DNA from: Lantana camara
Lineage: Eukaryota > Streptophyta > Magnoliopsida > Lamiales > Verbenaceae
Reading direction: 5' to 3'
NCBI GenBank assembly: GCA_037501455.1
Contig: CM074865.1
Span: 4,103,001-4,167,000 of the forward strand
Length of the DNA: 64,000 bases
Shown here piece after piece: positions 40,920 through 54,000 of this stretch. The position numbers and the translations under genes are program-made. The notes under the pieces were generated by a model. It had not been told where the DNA came from. It saw only the letters and a list, made by a program, of their open reading frames with translations, and searched no databases. Every line of letters begins with the position of its first letter. Within the stretch, counting starts at the first letter, position 1.

Positions 40920-41880
40920 TCCATTATAAATAAAGTTCTAATCGGTTCTAGTTTGACAACAACTTCGCTTATGTTGATTCTGTTTGATGGCGAAAAAGCT
41001 AGACATTCGATTGCCACGCGCACACAGACGACAAACGTTGCTCTTTAGTTGAGATGTTGTTTTCCTCTCTTAAAAGGTACTGACAAGCTCACATAGTTGT
41101 TGAGGCTCATGTCATCTCCAAACATTTCATCTACCGGATATACAACAGGTTACTAGCTAGATTTCAAGTCGTAATGGGCAATAGGAAACTTGTAGTTAGT
41201 ATGAAGATATTCCAAGGTCAACGCGACATCTATCATAACGTCTGATCTTTGTAACAAATCCTGGAAAAGATTATGTGAATATAGCCACTTTTCCAGGCTC
41301 CCATCCCATTAGGCATGCACTCCAAAATCAAAGCCTTAAAATCTGGATTACTAGTATCTTGATCAAATTCCAATGCCTTATTGCTTCTAATAATCGTGTT
41401 TCTCTCTCAAAGTTTTGGCTCACATTTTTTGACTACAAATCGAAATCTTTTATTGCTAACATTAGCCTGTCAGACATTTTCCTAACGAATACTAAAATGA
41501 AGCTCTCACCTCCAAGAATATTGCTCTCGTGGAATACATTTGTCGCTTGTTGGAGTTCAAAGTAACAACAAAAATTGGCTACTGCTACACAAATAGGTGG
41601 TATATAATGTACTTCACAATATTCTTTGAAGGTGTTGTTTTACTAATGTTTTCTCCATAAGGTGGAACCTTAAGACGGGTCGATCCACAAAAACTGTAGC
41701 GGTTTAGAAACGATTGAACAATAAATTTCAAAAAATTCCCTAACCGGCCGCCTTTCGATTTTGTTGTACAAAATATTGAATATTCGAGGTTAGTAGAACT
41801 AGAGACATCCCTGTGAACTGATTCCAAGATAAGTCTAATTGTCTTAAAAAGATTTTCAATTTTTCGATCCTCAATTGGAA
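40920..41880 (-). pseudogene. LRR receptor-kinase remnant, copy 2
   Basis: The minus strand covers the last LRR end, membrane region (CGSTRLKVPPYGEN), N-lobe, part of the catalytic loop region and the C-terminal tail of a subfamily XII receptor kinase, compared with 55647-57100. Gaps, stops and frameshifts occur throughout. It is more complete than copy 1 because it keeps 40985-41190. Confidence 0.75.
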
Positions 41881-42185
41881 CCCGAGTGAAATCTACTTAC
41901 AAAAAGACATAGAAAGCTTGGACAGAACAAGAAGTGAGCGAGATGATAAGCTTTTGTGGGCGCATGTAAAAAGTGGGTCTTTTGTGCTTTTCGGCACCCT
42001 TTTCGATAAGGACATATGCGTTTGAAAGGGAAGACCGTCCTGCAATTTCCTGATAAGCGGTAGGGATTGCTCAGGTTCAGGATCTCGTGATCGAGAGGTA
42101 GAGGTACTCTTGGACCTCAGATAACCTTTGCTATATTTCTTTCTTCCCGACCGGAGATGTCAAATCATTGGTCAGTAGGCAGAAG

Positions 42186-42569
42186 TAGGGGTGGGCGCGG
42201 GTCGGGTTTTTCGGGTTTCGGGTTTTTCGGGTCGGGTACCCGAAATGTCGGGTAGCATATTTTGCTACCCGAACCCGATCCGAAATAGTCGGGTACCCGA
42301 CAATCGGGTACCCGATTTTTTCGGGTATCCGGTCGGGTCGGGTTCGGGTACCATATTAATTTCCACTTCTTTTTTTTTTTTTTTTTTTTTTTTTGCTTAT
42401 TTTTTTTGGTTGTTTTAAAAGAATATTTACATATATTATATAATATATATATGCATATAATGATAATATTATACATATTGTAGTATATAATATATACATA
42501 TATTATATTATATATATATATATATATTATTATTATACATTGTGTAATATAAATAATATATGTACACAT

Positions 42570-42609
<40 letters not shown>

Positions 42610-42900
42610 TTACATATTGTAATGTGTAATATATACATATATTATATTATATATATATAATATTAGACATACCGTAAGATATATAATATATATGTACATA
42701 TATTATATTATATTTATATAAATTACCCGATCGGGTAGTTCGGGTAGTAAAATACTACCCGAACCCGATCCGATATATTATATCGGGTATCGGGTACCCG
42801 ACCCAATATCCGAACTTAGCAAGAAAATCCGATCCGATCGGATTTTACCCGATCGGATCGGATCGGGTACCCGATACCCGATCCGAAACGCCCACCCCTA
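42186..42900. mobile_element. Non-autonomous hAT element (715 bp) with AT-repeat core
   Basis: Exact 12-base terminal inverted repeats TAGGGGTGGGCG and the exact 8-base duplication GGCAGAAG (42178-42185, 42901-42908). The outer parts are made of CGGGT/ACCCG words on both arms, which could fold on each other. The centre (about 42420-42720) is several degenerate TATATA/ACATATTGTA units. Frames inside are low-complexity and not genes. Confidence 0.9.
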
Positions 42901-43129
42901 GGCAGAAGAGAGTCATCTCTCATATCATTAAGCTTGTACAAAGTAACTTGAAACTTATGAAGAACCAACTTCTTTTAGGGCTAATTATTAAATTGCCATT
43001 TAACTTTTTTTGTCCCCTTATTTCTTTTCTCTCTTTCTTCATTATGAATTCCTCATTACCATTATAAGAATTACATTTATTAATAGTATCAAGTCAATTC
43101 AAAATTTTGATTTTGTTATTATACTTTTT

Positions 43130-43430
43130 ATTGGGGTAACTTCAAAAAACTTTCCAATAGTTTGAAGATTTTTTACTTTAACTCACCGAAAAATTATACA
43201 ACATAATAGGATATAAATACTGCATTAGAACATTTTAGTACTACATTTTGTGAAATTTATATAATATAATATATTTTGTGAGTCTCGAAAAATTATACAA
43301 TATAATAGGATATAAATACGACATTATATCATATTTGTACTATACGTGGGGAGTTAAATAAAAATTTGTGGTAAATTGGGAAATTAAGTAAAATTTTGAT
43401 GCACAATAGGGATCTATCGGATATTAACCC
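43130..43430. repeat. AT-rich repeat with internal duplication
   Basis: The word GAAAAATTATACAA followed by AATAGGATATAAATAC occurs twice, at about 43189 and 43288. Related words occur in the protease intron inserts. No gene. Confidence 0.5.
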
Positions 43431-44714
43431 CCATTTTTTTTTTTAACTAAATTAAAATATCTTATTGAATTGAATAATTATGAGAATTTTAAAGAAACCT
43501 TTTGGACTTAAACCTCAGCTCGTAAAACCCGGCTCCAGTACAACTCCGATGACCACCGCCACCTCCTCCACCTCCTCCGTCTTCCTCCTACAGCCACTGC
43601 AGTTCCGCCGCAGCCACCGTAGATGTACGACACTTCTATGCAACAAGGCGACCTCCTTCCCGCTCATACTCTCCTCTACCTCTTCGCAGCGCCGCCGCCG
43701 TTTGGCTGGCTCTCCCGTCTCTTCGTCTCTAACGGTACGAATTTCGAAAATTTGTCACTTCTCCTCTTCGTATTGTACCAAAGTTTTAATATTTTCGTCC
43801 TTTCCATATTTTTCCAAAGTTTTGACCTTTTCGTTGTGGGAATTGTGGGATTGGAGGAATTTTATCACACCCTGCCCATTTCGGATAGTTTTCTTATTCG
43901 AAGTGCTGATATTTGCAGGAACAAATTGGAGGTGTTAAGAAAAAATGGAGCGACTTGAGCAGCTTGAATTACTGGGTGGTTAAAGATTATTACAGGCTTG
44001 TGAATTCCGTCAATGCCTTCGAACCTCATATTCAAAAGCTCTCTGATGAGCAGGTTATTTCTCCAGTTACATATTATTTTCCTGATAAGTATTATTTGGG
44101 ATTTATCTTTGAACAATTTCATCCTTTTGTTCTGATAGTTGAGAGCAAAAACTGTAGAATTTCGGGAGCGGTTGAATGGGGGTGCGACTAGCTGACATTC
44201 AAGCTGGTACATAATCAACTTTTACTTTCTGTTTAGGTTTGGTAAAGATTTCAATGCAATTTGTGGGTTCATATTCTTTTTCTTCTTTTCCTCTTGTTTT
44301 GGTCTTTTCTTTTCAAGAGGCGTTTGCTGTAGTTCGTGAAGCTGCAAAAAGGAAGCTCGGAATGCGCCATTTTGATGTTCAGGTATCGTACACAAACGCC
44401 CCATGTGTCATAGTTTTGTGTAATCTAAGTGGAATAGGTAAATGTGGAGAGATAATCTCTGTTGTACACAAAATAATTCTTGTTGCAGATTATTGGTGGA
44501 GCTGTGCTTCATGATGGGTCGATTGCAGAGATGAAAACTGGAGAAGGGAAAACCTTCAGTCTCTACTTTGGCAGCTTATCTCAATGCTCTAAGTGGGGAG
44601 GGTGTTCATGGTATGCTGCTCTTATTGATTTTATTAGTGCTAAGTCTTATACGAGGCTGATGTTGTGTGGGAAAATGATGGTTTTGGATAATCCCAATGT
44701 GATTAGTTTAATGT

Positions 44715-44940
44715 AGAGCGTCTTACTCTTTGGGTGTGTTTGCAAAAGCTTTGGAGAAGTTAAATTTTTTAAAAGTTGGAGGAGACAAGTTGAATGGCTG
44801 GAGAAGAAATTATGAAAATACTTATAAATAAAAGGGACAAAAAAGACTTGGAAGCTGAAACAAGCACTCGGTGAGGTTATTTTAGTTTTAAGCTTATTTA
44901 GACGTACGTAAGCAGAAGAAGTGAAACAGAACATACAGAG
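44715..44940. repeat. Probable MITE-like insert in SecA2 pseudogene intron
   Basis: A stretch with AAAGCTTTGGAGAAG and the later AAGCTTATTTAGACG that does not resemble the neighbouring exons or introns. Ends are not resolved. Confidence 0.3.
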
Positions 44941-46532
44941 TCTGCCTTTCTTAACCTAAAAGCAAAAAATTGCTCGTTTTTAGATTTTGCAAACATTACC
45001 TTTTTATCCATTATTGAACTACCTTGGAAGCTTAGTGGGATGTGTTCTGCAGCTTGTTGGGAAACTTTTGTATTTTGTATATTCCAGAATTCTTAACATG
45101 AACTCCCCATGGCAGTGGTGACGGTAAATGATTACCTTGCTCAAAGGGATGCTGAATGGATGGGTCGTGTGCATCGTTTCCTAGGTCTCTCAGTGGGCCT
45201 TATCCAAGTAATTATTTACAATTATATGTCATGGGATTTTAGTTTGTTTCTGAATCTATTTTTTGTATTACAAGAAGTTCAGAAATAACAATGTAGTTAG
45301 TTTATCAGACCAAAACCAGAAAATAATACTTCAAAAACTGGATATGTATGTAACTTTTTAGTGAGTAGATATCGAACATACCTTCTAAATTTTTTTATGT
45401 CAATTTTTGGATCAAAATTTTGTCAACTCTTAAGGAATAAAATTAATGTTTATAATAATAGCTATCTTTTTGCTCTCACTGTGCATGCAGAGTGGGATGA
45501 ACTCTAAACAGCGAAGATCGTACTATAGATGCGAAATTACATACACCAGTAATTCGGTAAATTTAAATTTCGTAATAAATTTATAGATGGAATAGAATTG
45601 CTTTGTTTGCATTTTCAGTTGATATCTTATTTTAGTTCCTTTTCCATGCTTTCACAACCTCCAATTAAGTGTTATTTGCTTCTTTGTGGGACCCAGGAAC
45701 TCGGTTTTGATTATTTGAGAGATAATCTTGCTGCAAGCAGCAGAGAACTTGTGATGAGATGGTAGAGCCTGTCCCTATTTTTACCTGGTCGGGTAAAATC
45801 CTGTAATTAATTACTGAAAATTTATTATTTTCATTATGAAACAGGCCAAAGCCCTTCCATGACGAAGGCCGAAACCCTTTGTTGATCAGTGGTGAGGTAA
45901 TTTGCATATTTAGAAAGTCCCTGAACTTTTTTTTTTTAATTCCTGAAAGAAAAAAGAAGCAAAAGATAATTCATTCTTTCAGAAGTGTATGCATGCTTCT
46001 TCTAAAGACCCCGTTTTTATCTTTTTCTGTTTATTTATTCCAGGCAAACAAAGATGCTGCTTGATATCCAGTTGCTGCTAGAGTAGCTGAACTGCTGATT
46101 CGAGGGCTAGTGGGTCCCAGTTTTCACCTTTCTCTTTCATTCACCTAAGAGATTCTCAATTTTTGAATAAAGTTGTACATTCGAATAATTTTCATTTTCT
46201 ATGGCAGCATTACAATGTGGAGCTTGAGGATCGGTGGAACTTACCGAGGAAGGGATAGTACTGGCTGAGATGGCTTTAGAAACAGATGACTTATGGGACG
46301 AGAATGATCCTTGGGTTAGGTTGAACATTGGTCAAATTTCTCATTTGCAAGCTTAAATTTTTGTATTTTAGATTCTTTATGCGGTTTCATCCAATGCTGC
46401 AGGTTTGTTTTAAATGCATTAAAAGCGAAAGAATTCTACAAGCGTGATGTCCAATATATGGTCCGAAATGGAAAGGCTCTTATAATCAACGAGGTACTTT
46501 CTGTTCTTTTCTCTTATATATATATATATGTA

Positions 46533-46793
46533 GACTTAATTACATCTGCACCCCTAATTTTCAAAAAGCGACAATGTACTCTGACCGAAGTGACAATGTA
46601 CTCCTTAAAAATGTTTCGAATAATGAACTCCATCCTATAATTGGGTTGTGGTGACTGAATTTTTCCAAAATCCAATCTACCAGGGGTGGTTTGTGTAATT
46701 TTTTAGAAATATAGGGAGTGGTTTGTGGTTTTTTAAATCTTGCTGGTACCAAATGTAATATTGCAATATCCGAGGGGGTATAAATGTAATCGA
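46533..46793. mobile_element. Small inverted-repeat element in SecA2 pseudogene intron
   Basis: The left end TTAATTACATCTGCACCCCT matches the inverse of the right end (TCGATTACATTTATACCCCC) with a few changes. It has no coding capacity. A possible 3-base flank GAC is too short to be sure. Confidence 0.5.
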
Positions 46794-47460
46794 CCATGTA
46801 TATTTATGATTCAAAAGATAATAAGTTTATTTTTTTCAGTTAACTGATAGGGTCCAAGAAAAAACTCGATGGTCTGAGGGTATCCATCAGGCAGTCGAGG
46901 CCAAAGAAGGGCTGAAAATTGAGGTATATCATATTTAACTAAAGCTGTTTTAGACTTTCTTCTTAAATTTTAACTTTCTGAAATCTGTTAGGCTGCTTCG
47001 GTTGTTGTGGCCCAAATTACTTACCAATCACTATTTAAACTGTATCCCAAGCTCTCGGGGATGACTGGGACAGCAAAAACCGAGGTATGAGCATCTTAAT
47101 ATATTTACCTTTAATTTTCAATAATGCTTGAAAAATGTTTAAAGTGTTAAATCTGTTGATATGGTAAAGATCCCTCTTTGTTATTGTAGGAGAAGGAATT
47201 CTTGAAAATGTTTCAAAATGCCAGTCATTGAAGTGCCCACAAATATGCCAAATATTCGTAATGATTTACCCATTCAGGCATTTGCGGTAAGACAATAAAA
47301 TCTGGCAATCTTTTTTCTCATTTTTTCAGAGAATTATTTTACTTGTTCATGTTTTGAATGTGTATATGCTATGTAGACTGCTCGAGGGTAATGGAGATAT
47401 GTATGTGCAGAAATTGAGTATATGTTCAAGCTCGGACGCCCTGTTTTGGTTGGGACAACT

Positions 47461-47463
<3 letters not shown>

Positions 47464-47496
<33 letters not shown>
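47464..47496 (+). repeat. (CT)n microsatellite
   Basis: About 16 CT units directly after a SecA2-like exon (ending LVGTTR), in the intron. Likely length-variable. Confidence 0.95.
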
Positions 47497-47497
<1 letters not shown>

Positions 47498-48607
47498 AAA
47501 AGATGGTTTATAGTTTGTGTTGAAGATTTGATTTTTACGCAATATGCTGTCAATTATTTCGTCTAAGCTTTATCCTATGTTGCAGCGTAGAAAATTCTGA
47601 ACATTTATCTGCTTTGCTGAGGAAAAGGAAAGTACCCCACAACGTCCTTAATGCACGGCCCAAGGTTTATATGCTCATACATATTCATTTATATTATATA
47701 CATATATGTTGTATGGAATTGCAACAATTTATCATTTCCAGTATGCTGCGAGAGAAGCTGAGGTTGTAGCCCAGGCAGGTCGAAAACATGCAATTACTTT
47801 GTCAACGAGTATGGCCGGCAGGGGCACTGACATAATTCTGGGAGGACCCCCAAAGGTATATCTTACTTTTACGTGTTGTTATAAATTGTTAAAAATTAAA
47901 AATTATGATGGTTTTCAAAGAACAGTCAAAATTCGCATTGTATTTCTTCAGATGCTCGCTAAAGGAATCCTGGAAGCCGCACTGCTTTCATCTCTCAAAC
48001 CAGATGTTCCTGATGTTGAAATTGATTCTGCAATGTCTTCAGATAAGGTAATCATTCTGTTTATATTATGAGAACAAATCGAATAATAATTAAATCTCAT
48101 CCCTTAATCGAGAACAAAGGTGGGACCTTCGTCGTTAGGCTTGTTAGCTAAAACAGCTGTTATGTGTTAGTATCTTCTTTCTACCATAAATTTCCAAGTT
48201 TTCCTTTCTCTTTTATTCAATCAATATCTTTAACGAAGAAATTCTTTTACTGATAATACAGCTAAATACGTGTCCAAAAGTAAGAGCAAGAAGTGGACTT
48301 ATGATGAAGCAAGAAATTTAATTTCAGAGTCTATTGAAATGAGTCAGTCAATGGACTTGGCAGATTTGCAGAAGCTCGTTGATGAGGTGACATAAAGGTA
48401 CCCTCTTGGCCCGTCTATTGCTCTTGCTTATCTATGAGTTCTGAAGGATTGTGAATCCCACTGTTATCAAGAAGGATTAGAGGTGAAAAGGCTTGGAGGT
48501 CTTCATGTGATTGGAACTTCTTTGCATGAATCGAGGAGGATCGATAATCAGGTGAGTTTTCCTAATTTTGTAGAGTTTGATTGTAATGCTTTTTCCTAAA
48601 AAGTCTT

Positions 48608-48880
48608 CAAAAAGAGGCATAATTACACCGCCATACCTTAGTTTTGGCCTAATTACACAAACTTTCCTGAGCTTTGAGAAATTACTGGCATACCCTGATG
48701 TTTGGCCTAATGCATGCTACTATCATCATAAATCTAAATTCGAATATTGATCAGTAAGTGTCGAGGGCAAAATAGGTATTCATAAAAAGTATAATCAATC
48801 CAGATGTAATATAAGTATTTTGACTGGGGAAGGTTTTGTAATTTCATAAACCTCAGGAAAAATCCATATTTCTTTTGTCA
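48608..48880. repeat. Dispersed AATTACA-type repeat in SecA2 pseudogene intron
   Basis: Contains GGCATAATTACACCGCC and CCTGAGCTTTGAGAAATTAC. A shorter relative occurs at 53376-53457. Ends not resolved. Confidence 0.45.
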
Positions 48881-50094
48881 ATATTTTAATTGTTTTGCAA
48901 TAATTTTTTTGTGAATTTCCTAATATAATTTTCTTGTATAGCTCCGTGGCAGAGCAGGGAGACAAGGGGATCCTGGATCAACACGGTTTATGGTGAGGAG
49001 ATAATAAAATTAGAAAGTTCCTAATGGCGTTAATCTTAACAGCTTGGAAGATGAGATGTTTCAGAAGTTCAATTTCAACACTCAGTGGGCAGTACAACTT
49101 ATATCCAGAATCTCACATGATGAGGATTTTCATGGAGGGTCCTGCGATTGTGAAACAGCTTCTCTCCCTGCAAATTAATCTGAAAAATACTTCTTTGGGC
49201 ATACGAAAGAATCTTGTTGAGTTCGATGAAGTTTTAGAGGTATTTTCTTTTGCTTAATTTTTTGCATTTATGTAGGTTTATGGAATAAATTTCTGTAAAT
49301 TGGTTCTCAAATACAACAGTGTGATGTTGTTTTTCGATAGAGTATCTTTTCAAAGCAAAAAAATATCTAACTATTCAACATTAATGCTATAGTGTTTGGG
49401 TAAAAACCTCCTTCAAACTATGTTTTTTGGACTAAAAAAACCGTAAATTTTTGAATCAATCTTTCTTTCAAGAAAACAAAATCATTGAATTTACTTTTTT
49501 GTTGTGCAAATTTACCCTTGATTTTCTTACATTAATATTTTTTATATTTAATAAATTAGTTCATTTATTCACCTATGCAGGTGCAAAGAAAGCATGTTTA
49601 TGACCTTCGGCAATTAATATTGACAGGCGATTTCGACAGTTGCTCCCTGCAAATTTTCCAGTGAGCTCCTTTTTCACATTTACTTCTTATTTCATGCAAT
49701 CACGACTTGCAAAAATACCTTTTTTCCCCCTTAAATTCTCTGAACATATTAATTAATTGAGTCTAGGTACATGCAAGCAGTAGCAGATGAAATTATTCTC
49801 AATAATGTCGATCCAACAAAGGTTTCAACTAACTAAAAATTATACTCCCGTGTCATGAATAAACAGCTTTTAGTTCTTTTGAATCATTTTCAAACAATTT
49901 TGTGAACTTTTTATAGCATCCAAGCAGCTGGAGTTTGGGAAATCTTTTGAAGGAATTTTATGGAGTTTCTGCAGATGTGTTGAACGGTATGTCTTAATTT
50001 TTATGTTTGATTTGCAATATATAGACCGCTGCACCTATAACCTCTTACAATTAAACAAATATTCTTTTCTTCTCCTCTTCGTTTTTTGCCAAAG

Positions 50095-50575
50095 TTTTAA
50101 TCTTTCCGCTATGGGAATGGTGGGAGTGGAGAATCACACCCTGCCCATTTCGGTAGTTTTCTTATTCGAAAGTGATGATATTTGTAGGAGCAAATTGGAG
50201 GTGTTGAGGAAAAATGGAGCGACTGTGGGCAGCTTGAACTACTGGGTGGTTAAGAATTATTACAGATTAGTGAATTCCGTCAGTGCCTTCGAACCTCACA
50301 TTCAAAAGCTCTCTGATGAGCAGCTTATTTCCTCAGTTTCATATTATTTTCCTGTTAAGTATTATTTGGGATTTGCTTTTGAACAATTTTGTCCTTTGTT
50401 CTTGTACTTGAGAGCAAAAACAATGGAATTTGGGGAGCGATTGGATTGGGGTGCGACTCTAGCTGACATTCAAGCCGGTACCTAATCAACTTCTGCTTTT
50501 CTGATTAGTTTTTGGTCTTTTCTTGTTAAGAGGTTTACTGTAGTTCGTGAAACTGCAAAGAGAGGACTCGGAAGG
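50095..50575 (+). pseudogene. Second partial SecA2-like copy (5' exons)
   Basis: Directly after the last SecA2 exon, exons 2 and 3 and the start of exon 4 of the same gene appear again with their introns: NYWVVKNYYRLVNSVSAFEP, RAKTMEFGERLDWGATLADI, then VVRETAKRGLG. It breaks off before the Walker A exon. Exon 3 here keeps the two bases lost in the first copy, while exon 2 has its own one-base shift. So the copies decayed independently, and neither is a simple copy of the broken state of the other. Confidence 0.85.
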
Positions 50576-51029
50576 AGAGGGTTTTTAATGTTATTTGGAT
50601 CTTATAAAGATATGGATCACACCGCCACACTGCACTAACATTTTAATAATATCATATTATTTAATTACATGATTTTATTCTAATTTTTTAAAAATTTTGT
50701 GTAATAAATTATCAAGAATTCAATATTGAATTTCAATATGTAATTTATTACATAATTTTCTATTTTGCACATTAAGTGAGTCTTTGATTGCTAGTTTCAA
50801 TCATTTGACTGGCTAAAACGTAAAGAGTTCATTTTAAATAGCTTGAAGAAACCTACAGCATATATTGACACCGAATCTTCTCGGAGTTCAAAAGTTCCAA
50901 AGCATCTGTTTTGATCAATAAGTTTGAGATTGAGTAATGAATTTGAATTCAGAATGATTTCAGATCCTCAAATTATAAAACCATATGTTTTAAACTCGTT
51001 GTTCACAACCAGTCTAATCTTCTCATGAG
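50576..51029. other. Interval without a gene
   Basis: AT-rich, with AAATTTATTACA-type words in both orientations near 50700-50760. No coding or RNA feature is seen. Confidence 0.6.
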
Positions 51030-54000
51030 GCATTCTCCATGCCTGCTACTGATTCAGCCTTTTCCCTCTTCCCCATTCAAATGCACCCGCTTCTTCTTCC
51101 TTGGAAATTTCTACTCGTGAGAGTTCCATTGGTTCCTATGTGCAGTTTCAAACAAATAATGATATTGAAGCTGTGGCGCAAAATGCTGTTCTGTATGACC
51201 AACAAGTATTGCAGTTTGAATTATGCTTCGATATTTAGAGTTCATGCCTCACTAATTATCCTTAATTTGACTTGTCTAATACCATTTCAGGAAATTGCCG
51301 CACAAATGGTAATGCCAAGTCGGAGGTTTGTCCTGAAATCCGAAAAATAAAGACCTGTTCTAATACTAGTTTGTAACGTTGGATTTTAACCTGTGTCTTC
51401 ATACAATCGTACTTATGATCAGAGAATCAAGCACTGTAACTACACATTCTGAAGATAGTAGAGATATTGGTCTGGCCGCCACGACCCAAATGCACTTAAG
51501 GTGTTTCAGTCTCACCATCTTTTAAACTCTTTTGTTATTCTTTCTTGGGTATTATCTTTCAATTTCAAAGACATTTACTAGACCATGTTATGTTGCTTTG
51601 ATGTTTTTCAATTCAACAGGAGCATCTTCTGAAAGTGACCACACAACATCGAACCAAAGTGGCTTTAAAACGTGGCAACCCCACTTCTGTGGAGGAAGGT
51701 TGGACGACTATACTAAACTATTTACCATATTTTGGTCTGTCATCTTTTTTATCTCTCAAAGTTAGTAAGTTTCAAGACCCTGTATTGGATTTGGGGACCT
51801 TTTTATCCTATTAAAACTATTGACATGGTCTAATTTGCGTCTGCATTGGCATTTGGTATCCCAGTTAATTTCTAAATAAACTCATAAGGACATATACTCC
51901 TTTGTAGTAGATGGGGTTCTACAACAGTTGCCTTTTGGGGATGTGAAGTAGGAAAGATCTGTGTGGTTTATCGATAATTATATATTTTCCAAGTGACTAG
52001 AGATGATCAAGATGATACATTCTGCACTTATGATGAATAAATACTCATAATACATTTTTGATGTGGGTACTACTGCATTTTTGGATGAGTGTTGTCGGAT
52101 AACACTTGAGTGATTAACCTGCTAAAAAAGCAGGCGAATTCTTTCACAACTTAAGGTTTTAGGTATTTACAGCATGTATTGACACTGAGTCTTCTCGGAT
52201 TTCCAAAGTATCCACTAACTTTGGAAGAGAACAAATAGAAAGTCCAAACCTAATTTAGTTCTGGTGGGCTGCATAGTTAAATTACCTGTAGTATAACCAC
52301 TCATATGATGATCAATATTTAGCCATATTTTATCACATTTCTCTGCTAGGCAACTTGAAAATTGGAAATGGATATGGTGTGCCTGGTGGTGCTGCTTATT
52401 CTTCACTTCACCGTAAACAAACTATTGATAAGAAACTAAGAATATTTCCCTTCTTTGGCTTATTCAAATAGTATTGTTTGACATTACTTTTCCGTTCTTC
52501 AGAGGGGAAGGACCTTGATAGCCAGAAAAGAAACCAAAATAACAATGAGGCTAATGGTGAGTCTGGACAGCAAACAATGGGTAAAGACTTACCCGAATAT
52601 CTCAAGCAAAAGCTGAAAGCAAGAGGTATCCTGAAAGGGAGTCAAAGTGAAGAGAATTCTCCGGTGCCAGAAAATGTGAGCTGGTTGTTTTGTCGTCTTT
52701 TTTGTTTAATCCTTCTCACAATTATTTGTTTGTATATGAATCTTGATTTGCAAATTAAATCGTGGTTCTTGGCCTCTTTCTTATATTGTGATGATTTGTG
52801 CTAGTTTCTGTTTAAGCGAAGCTGTTACTAACTCAACTTTCTCAAGTAATTTGGTTCAACATGATATGTTCTTTTAACTGTACTTTGAGCTTCTTCTATA
52901 ATTTTTTTGTTTTTTTTTTCCTGAATGATATCTTGTCGACTATATCTAACTTGTATTGGGAGTTTGGATTTTAGAGACTGGAGGTTCAGACACCTCAGCT
53001 CATGGCACACGGGAATCTTCCCCCACGATGGGTGAGTATCAGTAGTATTCTTGTAAAACATATATCATCCTGTGATTTCGTCACTAATTAGTTTTTGCCC
53101 CGACCAAATGATTCTGTAGATTGAAACAAGGGACCCTGTAAAATCGTCAGTGGTATTCTATTATAATACGAGTTTAGGGATAAGTCAGTGGGAAAAACCT
53201 ACAGATATGGCTCCTCATCCCGCCTCTGCTACAGCTCCCTTTTCTGAAGATGGGGTAGAGGCATTTGATGAAACTTCAGGTATACTTTTTATGTTTCATT
53301 TTCTACTAATCAAATCTCAATAGATAGGAAGAGCTTTACATGCTGTTGTGATACTTAAATTTTGATTAAAAATAGGGATAATTATGAACGACCCCCTGAG
53401 GTTTGGTGATATTACAAATTACCCCCTGAGCTTTCGGAAATTACGAACTACCCCCTAAATGCATGGGATGTGGCGGCTGGGGATTGGGTCTTGTACAGTC
53501 ATGGGGCTATTGCAATCACTGCACCCGGTATGTTTCTCTCTTTTCTATGTTTCTCTCTTTTCTATATATTTGCAGTATTTCTATTGAAACTTAATTTGGT
53601 ATAAGTCTATGACCATGCCACTGATGCTGCTGGAAATCATGGAGACTCAGAGAAAATGTCTTCCAAACCCAGGTGATGTATGGAATAAGGCAATAAAATA
53701 AATTGTAGCATCTTAACTCTAAAAGTGCCATCAAGGGGAACAAGCGATGATGAAAACAGAGTTTTTCTTTTATTTTTGTACATCTCAATATAAAATGGGT
53801 TCCAACTATTCTGATAAAGAGGTTCATAATTTGGTTTACCATGGTGTACAGGTCTAATGTGAAACCCCCTCTTGGGAAAGGCTATAAAAAGGACAGTAAG
53901 AAGCGTGCACATAGTGAAGATGATGAACTGGACCCCATGGATCCAAGTTCCTACTCTGATGCTCCTCGTGGTGGTTGGTATGTCTCATACACTTGCTAGT

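Larger units (their letters stand above)
39414..41985. repeat. Segmental duplicate, copy 2 (partner 32405-34303)
   Basis: Nearly the same sequence as copy 1 plus a later hAT insertion (39770-40206) and without the 200-base kinase deletion. It begins after GTTGGTATTCGAGTATTTAAA and ends at GTGGGTCTTTTGTGC, then leaves homology. Confidence 0.85.
43549..49986 (+). pseudogene. SECA2: Plastid SecA2-like protein translocase ATPase, decayed
   Basis: At least 20 exons follow the gene order of plant SECA2, a thylakoid/plastid-envelope motor ATPase. Exon 1 (43549-43734) is a Ser/Thr/Arg-rich transit peptide. NYWVVKDYYRLVNSVNAFEP, the Walker [56 protein letters not shown] and LRGRAGRQGDPGS then follow. 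Lesions: 2 bases lost near 44188; a base gained near 44553; 36 bases missing at 45860, removing the Walker B/VDEVD segment; TGA at 46062; a frameshift near 46230; an extra A near 47217; TAA at 47389; TGA near 48435. The last exon seen ends at 49986 (SADVLN), and the C-terminal part is absent. Splice sites are mostly intact, so decay is moderate. Introns hold several small repeats. Confidence 0.9.

Noticed and set aside
41990..42180. Possible organelle-derived or coding piece (minus strand PYRLSGNCRTVFPFKR)
   Set aside because: The run is short, I cannot name a source, and neither strand gives a longer frame.
42165..42638. 157-codon minus-strand frame of Ile/Tyr and Pro/Asp repeats
   Set aside because: It is translation of the TATATA core and CGGGT arms of the hAT element.
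42420..42720. CRISPR-like or satellite array
   Set aside because: The units are degenerate AT repeats inside a hAT element of a plant nuclear genome; there are no spacers and no cas genes.
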